Below, one piece after another: positions 60,624 to 64,000 of a DNA stretch of 64,000 bases (the first letter of the stretch is position 1; each line of letters begins with the position of its first letter). The notes beneath the pieces were generated by a model that did not search any database, had not been told where the DNA came from, and saw only the letters and a list, made by a program, of their open reading frames with translations. The stretch comes from Pseudomonas fluorescens (GTDB lineage: Bacteria > Pseudomonadota > Gammaproteobacteria > Pseudomonadales > Pseudomonadaceae), in NCBI RefSeq assembly GCF_001648775.1, contig NZ_LVEJ01000029.1, forward strand, positions 62,001 to 126,000, in the 5' to 3' direction. A program made the translations under genes and the position numbers.

Positions 60624-61683
60624 TGTATTGATCATGGCCGGCGGCACCGGCGGCCACGTGTTCCCGGCGCTGGCCTGTGCCCGCGAGTTTCAGGCGCGCG
60701 GCTACACCGTGCACTGGCTCGGCACGCCACGCGGAATTGAAAATGAACTGGTGCCGGCCGCAGGTCTTGAACTGCACCGCATCAACGCCACCGGCCTGCG
60801 CGGCAAGGGCAAGCTGTCGCTGCTCAAGGCGCCGTTCATGCTGCTCAAATCGGTCTGGCAGGCGCGGGCGATCATCCGTCGCTTGCAGCCGGTGTGCGTG
60901 GTTGGCTTCGGTGGTTATGTGACTGGCCCTGGTGGCCTTGCCGCGAAACTGGCCGGCGTGCCGGTAATCGTTCATGAGCAGAACGCTGTGGCCGGCACCG
61001 CCAATCGGTTGCTGGTGCCGTTCGCCGCTCGGGTGTGTGAAGCGTTCCCCGACACCTTTACTCTGTCGGACACCCGCCGTACCACCGGAAACCCGGTGCG
61101 CAGCGAGCTGTTCCTCGACACATCGCGACCTGCTCTGGCCGGTCGCAAAGCGCGTTTGCTGATCCTCGGCGGAAGCCTTGGCGCAGAACCGTTGAACAAA
61201 TTGCTGCCTGAAGCCCTGGCCCAAGTCGCTGCCGATTTGCGCCCGGAAGTGTTTCATCAGGCCGGCAAAAACCACGATGAAGTGACTGCAGAGCGCTACC
61301 GCGCCGCCGGCGTCGATGCGCAGGTGCAGCCGTTCATCAAAGACATGGCCCAGGCCTATGGCTGGGCTGACCTGGTGGTGTGCCGCGCAGGCGCGTTGAC
61401 CATCAGTGAGCTGGCTGCCGCCGGTCTGCCCTCGATGCTGGTGCCTTTGCCCCACGCAATCGACGATCACCAGACCCGCAACGCCGATTATTTGGCCCGT
61501 GAAGGCGCTGCCTTCCTGATGCCGCAAAGAACGACTGGTGCCGCGGACCTTGCCGCGCGCCTGACAGAGGTCTTGATGCAACCGCAACGACTCGAAGATA
61601 TGGCCCAAGCGGCCCGCCGTCTGGCGAAACCCGATGCCACCCGTAGCGTGGTCGATACCTGTCTGGAGGTGGCCCATGGTTGA
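60613..61683 (+). CDS. murG: Lipid II-forming GlcNAc transferase MurG
   Basis: 356 residues from MGANVLIMAGGTGGHVFPAL, chosen because the preceding frame is ftsW sequence and GAGCCG precedes the ATG. The N-terminal acceptor loop GGTGGHVFPALACA and HEQNAVAGTANRLL, and the donor loops LILGGSLGAEPLNKLLP and VCRAGALTISELAAAGLPSM, are diagnostic. Adds GlcNAc to lipid I to make lipid II. Overlaps ftsW by 11 bp and murC by 8 bp. Confidence 0.97.
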   Translation: MGANVLIMAGGTGGHVFPALACAREFQARGYTVHWLGTPRGIENELVPAAGLELHRINATGLRGKGKLSLLKAPFMLLKSVWQARAIIRRLQPVCVVGFGGYVTGPGGLAAKLAGVPVIVHEQNAVAGTANRLLVPFAARVCEAFPDTFTLSDTRRTTGNPVRSELFLDTSRPALAGRKARLLILGGSLGAEPLNKLLPEALAQVAADLRPEVFHQAGKNHDEVTAERYRAAGVDAQVQPFIKDMAQAYGWADLVVCRAGALTISELAAAGLPSMLVPLPHAIDDHQTRNADYLAREGAAFLMPQRTTGAADLAARLTEVLMQPQRLEDMAQAARRLAKPDATRSVVDTCLEVAHG

Positions 61684-63136
61684 GAATCAGAAAGCCATGC
61701 CACAACCGGAAATGCGCCGCATCCGTCGCATCCACTTCGTCGGTATCGGCGGCGTGGGCATGTGCGGAATTGCCGAAGTGTTGTTGAACCTGGGCTATGA
61801 AGTGTCCGGTTCCGACCTGAAAGCTTCGCCGGTCACCGAACGTCTGGAATCGTTCGGCGCGCACATCTTCATCGGCCACCGTGCCGAGAACGCCGCTGCC
61901 GCCGATGTGCTGGTGGTGTCGAGCGCCGTGAACACCTCCAACCCGGAAGTCGCGACTGCCCTTGAGCGTCGTATCCCGGTGGTGCCGCGCGCCGAAATGC
62001 TCGCCGAACTGATGCGCTATCGCCACGGCATCGCCGTCGCCGGCACGCACGGCAAAACCACCACCACCAGCCTGATCGCTTCGGTGTTCGCCGCCGGTGG
62101 TCTGGATCCGACGTTCGTGATTGGTGGCCGTCTGAATGCCGCGGGCACCAATGCCCAGCTCGGCACCAGCCGTTACCTGATCGCCGAAGCCGATGAAAGC
62201 GATGCGAGCTTCCTGCACCTGCAACCGCTGGTGGCCGTGGTCACTAACATCGACGCCGACCACATGGCGACCTACGACGGTGACTTCAACAAACTGAAGA
62301 AAACCTTCGTCGAGTTCCTGCACAACCTGCCGTTCTACGGTTTGGCGGTGATGTGCCTGGACGATCCGGTGGTGCGTGAAATCCTCCCGCTGGTGAAGCG
62401 TCCGACCGTGACCTACGGCTTCAGCGAAGACGCTGACGTGCGCGCGATCAATATTCGCCAGCAAGGCATGCAGACGTTCTTCACCGTGCTGCGCCCGGAT
62501 CGTGAACCGCTGGACGTGTCGGTGAACATGCCGGGCAACCACAACGTGCTCAACTCGCTGGCGACCATTTGCATCGCCACCGACGAAGGCGTCAGCGATG
62601 AAGCCATCGTTCAGGGTCTCTCTGGCTTCCAGGGTGTTGGCCGACGCTTCCAGGTCTACGGCGAACTGCCGGTGGACGGCGGCAACGTGATGCTGGTCGA
62701 TGACTACGGTCACCACCCGACTGAAGTCGCGGCAGTGATCAAAGCCGTGCGCGGTGGCTGGCCGGAGCGCCGTCTGGTGATGGTGTATCAACCGCACCGT
62801 TACAGCCGCACCCGCGATCTGTACGACGACTTCGTCAATGTACTGGCCGACGCCAATGTTCTGCTGCTGATGGAAGTTTATCCGGCCGGCGAAGAGCCGA
62901 TCCCCGGTGCCGACAGCCGCAAGCTGTGCAACAGCATCCGCCAGCGCGGTCAGCTCGACCCGATCTACATCGAGCGTGGCGTCGATCTGGCGCCGCTGGT
63001 CAAGCCACTGCTGCGTGCCGGCGACATCCTGCTGTGCCAGGGCGCCGGTGATATCGGCGGTCTCGCGCCGAAGCTGTTGAAAAGTGAATTGTTCGCTGGC
63101 GCCGTGGCGGCGTCGGTCGAGGGGAAGTTGAAATGA
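61676..63136 (+). CDS. murC: UDP-MurNAc:L-Ala ligase MurC
   Basis: 486 residues from the ATG at 61676 (MVENQKAMPQPEMRRIRRIH). Adds L-Ala to UDP-MurNAc. First loop HFVGIGGVGMCGIAEVLLNL, ATP loop GTHGKTTTTSLIASVFAAGG, plus ADESDASFLHLQPLVAVVTN and DYGHHPTEVAAVIKAV. GGAGGTGGCC precedes the start. It overlaps murG by 8 bp and ddlB by 4 bp (ATGA). Confidence 0.97.
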   Translation: MVENQKAMPQPEMRRIRRIHFVGIGGVGMCGIAEVLLNLGYEVSGSDLKASPVTERLESFGAHIFIGHRAENAAAADVLVVSSAVNTSNPEVATALERRIPVVPRAEMLAELMRYRHGIAVAGTHGKTTTTSLIASVFAAGGLDPTFVIGGRLNAAGTNAQLGTSRYLIAEADESDASFLHLQPLVAVVTNIDADHMATYDGDFNKLKKTFVEFLHNLPFYGLAVMCLDDPVVREILPLVKRPTVTYGFSEDADVRAINIRQQGMQTFFTVLRPDREPLDVSVNMPGNHNVLNSLATICIATDEGVSDEAIVQGLSGFQGVGRRFQVYGELPVDGGNVMLVDDYGHHPTEVAAVIKAVRGGWPERRLVMVYQPHRYSRTRDLYDDFVNVLADANVLLLMEVYPAGEEPIPGADSRKLCNSIRQRGQLDPIYIERGVDLAPLVKPLLRAGDILLCQGAGDIGGLAPKLLKSELFAGAVAASVEGKLK

Positions 63137-64000
63137 CTGCTGCCTACGCCAAGCTGTTTTCCACGATCGCGCCGAAAGACTTCGGCCGCGTCGCCGTGCT
63201 CTTCGGCGGTCTGAGTGCCGAGCGTGAGGTTTCGCTGAAATCCGGTAACGCCGTGCTCGATGCCCTGCAAAGCGCTGGCGTGGATGCGTTCGGCATCGAC
63301 GTTGGCGACGATATTCTGCAACGTCTGCTCAGCGAGAAGATCGACCGCGCCTTCATCATTCTTCACGGCCGTGGCGGTGAAGACGGCTCCATGCAGGGCC
63401 TGCTCGAAGTGGCGGGTATTCCGTACACCGGCAGCGGCATTCTGGCTTCGGCACTGGCGATGGACAAACTGCGCACCAAGCAGGTCTGGCACAGCCTCGG
63501 GATTCCGACGCCGCGTCACGCCGTGCTGTGCAGCGAAGCCGATTGTATTTCGGCGGCGACGGAACTGGGCTTCCCTTTGATCGTCAAACCGGCGCATGAA
63601 GGTTCAAGTATCGGGATGGCCAAAGTGAGTTCTGCGTCCGAGTTGATCGACGCATGGAAAGCGGCCAGTACCTACGATTCGCAAGTCTTGGTTGAGCAAT
63701 GGATTCAAGGTCCGGAGTTCACCATCGCCACCCTGCGTGACCAGGTGTTGCCTCCAATCGCCCTGGGTACACCGCACACGTTCTACGACTACGACGCCAA
63801 GTACATCGCCAACGATACCCAGTACCGCATTCCGTGCGGGCTGGATGCCGCCAAGGAACAGGAACTCATGGAGCTCACGGCCAAGGCCTGTGAGGCGCTG
63901 GGTATCGCCGGTTGGGGCAGGGCGGACGTGATGCAGGACGCCGACGGGCAGTTCTGGTTCCTCGAAGTGAACACCGCTCCGGGCATGACCGATCACAGTC
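63133..64000 (+). CDS. ddlB: D-alanine:D-alanine ligase, 3'-truncated by the window edge
   Basis: 289 residues visible of about 315; the frame is open to the window end. Joins two D-Ala to form the dipeptide used by MurF. RVAVLFGGLSAEREVSLKSG near residue 20 (family VLxGGxSxEREVSL), ILHGRGGEDGSMQGLLEVAG, ATP-grasp KPAHEGSSIGMAKVSSASEL and the metal/active-site FWFLEVNTAPGMTDHS at the edge. The ATG overlaps the murC stop (ATGA), so it is the last visible gene of the dcw cluster; ftsQ would be expected next. Confidence 0.97.
   Translation, partial: MTAAYAKLFSTIAPKDFGRVAVLFGGLSAEREVSLKSGNAVLDALQSAGVDAFGIDVGDDILQRLLSEKIDRAFIILHGRGGEDGSMQGLLEVAGIPYTGSGILASALAMDKLRTKQVWHSLGIPTPRHAVLCSEADCISAATELGFPLIVKPAHEGSSIGMAKVSSASELIDAWKAASTYDSQVLVEQWIQGPEFTIATLRDQVLPPIALGTPHTFYDYDAKYIANDTQYRIPCGLDAAKEQELMELTAKACEALGIAGWGRADVMQDADGQFWFLEVNTAPGMTDHS

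Noticed and set aside
1..64000. tRNA genes, prophage, insertion sequences, integrases
   Set aside because: No cloverleaf, transposase or integrase sequence was seen in any gap or frame.

Overview
This window is chromosomal DNA from a Pseudomonas of the fluorescens/putida type. The evidence is high GC with strong GC3 bias, six inverted pairs of the GTGGGAGCGAGC...GCTCGCGAA REP element, and gene blocks whose order matches, from memory, P. aeruginosa PAO1 (hemH/uraA/upp/hpt/mqo; zapE/GlxA-type regulator/acyl-CoA dehydrogenase/aldo-keto reductase/rplM-rpsI/petABC/sspAB; the dcw cluster). I see no prophage, integrase, insertion sequence, CRISPR array, tRNA or rRNA. The only RNA gene I can support is rnpB.

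Layout. 1-6.1 kb: end of hemH, uracil salvage (uraA-upp, minus strand), purine salvage (hpt), two small conserved genes and mqo. 6.1-15 kb: a 700-bp gap, small lipoprotein and membrane genes, a 114-bp tandem repeat array, an acyltransferase, three small plus-strand genes ending in a YedK/HMCES-type gene, a chemoreceptor and an M48 lipoprotein protease. 15-20.9 kb: a GDT1-family cation exporter behind a probable yybP-ykoY Mn2+ riboswitch, rsmC, a hydroxyacid dehydrogenase, a LysE exporter, and a divergent AraC regulator/MFS pair. 21-29.2 kb: an AlkK-like acyl-CoA ligase, a DUF1302 outer-membrane barrel, a DUF1329 periplasmic protein and a 911-residue MalT-like LuxR regulator, the best candidate for a poorly described system. 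29.3-40.2 kb: an orphan RTX metalloprotease with an apparent frameshift at its start, then housekeeping and accessory metabolic genes including a long-form trpS and zapE.

40.4-64 kb: core genes. rplM-rpsI and petABC (cytochrome bc1) are followed by sspAB. Next comes the minus-strand block lpoA-yraN-diaA-dolP, divergent from rsmI, then rnpB. The division and cell-wall cluster runs mraZ-rsmH-ftsL-ftsI-murE-murF-mraY-murD-ftsW-murG-murC-ddlB; the window ends inside ddlB. Nearly all dcw genes overlap by 1-11 bp or are separated by only a few bases. They sit behind a good sigma-70 promoter with three 10-bp direct repeats that look like the MraZ autoregulatory operator.

Repeats follow a pattern: of 12 convergent gene pairs, eight have a REP-like or tandem element between them, and only one element lies elsewhere (behind hpt). 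All domain, pathway and synteny statements come from reading the sequence and general knowledge; no database search was run.
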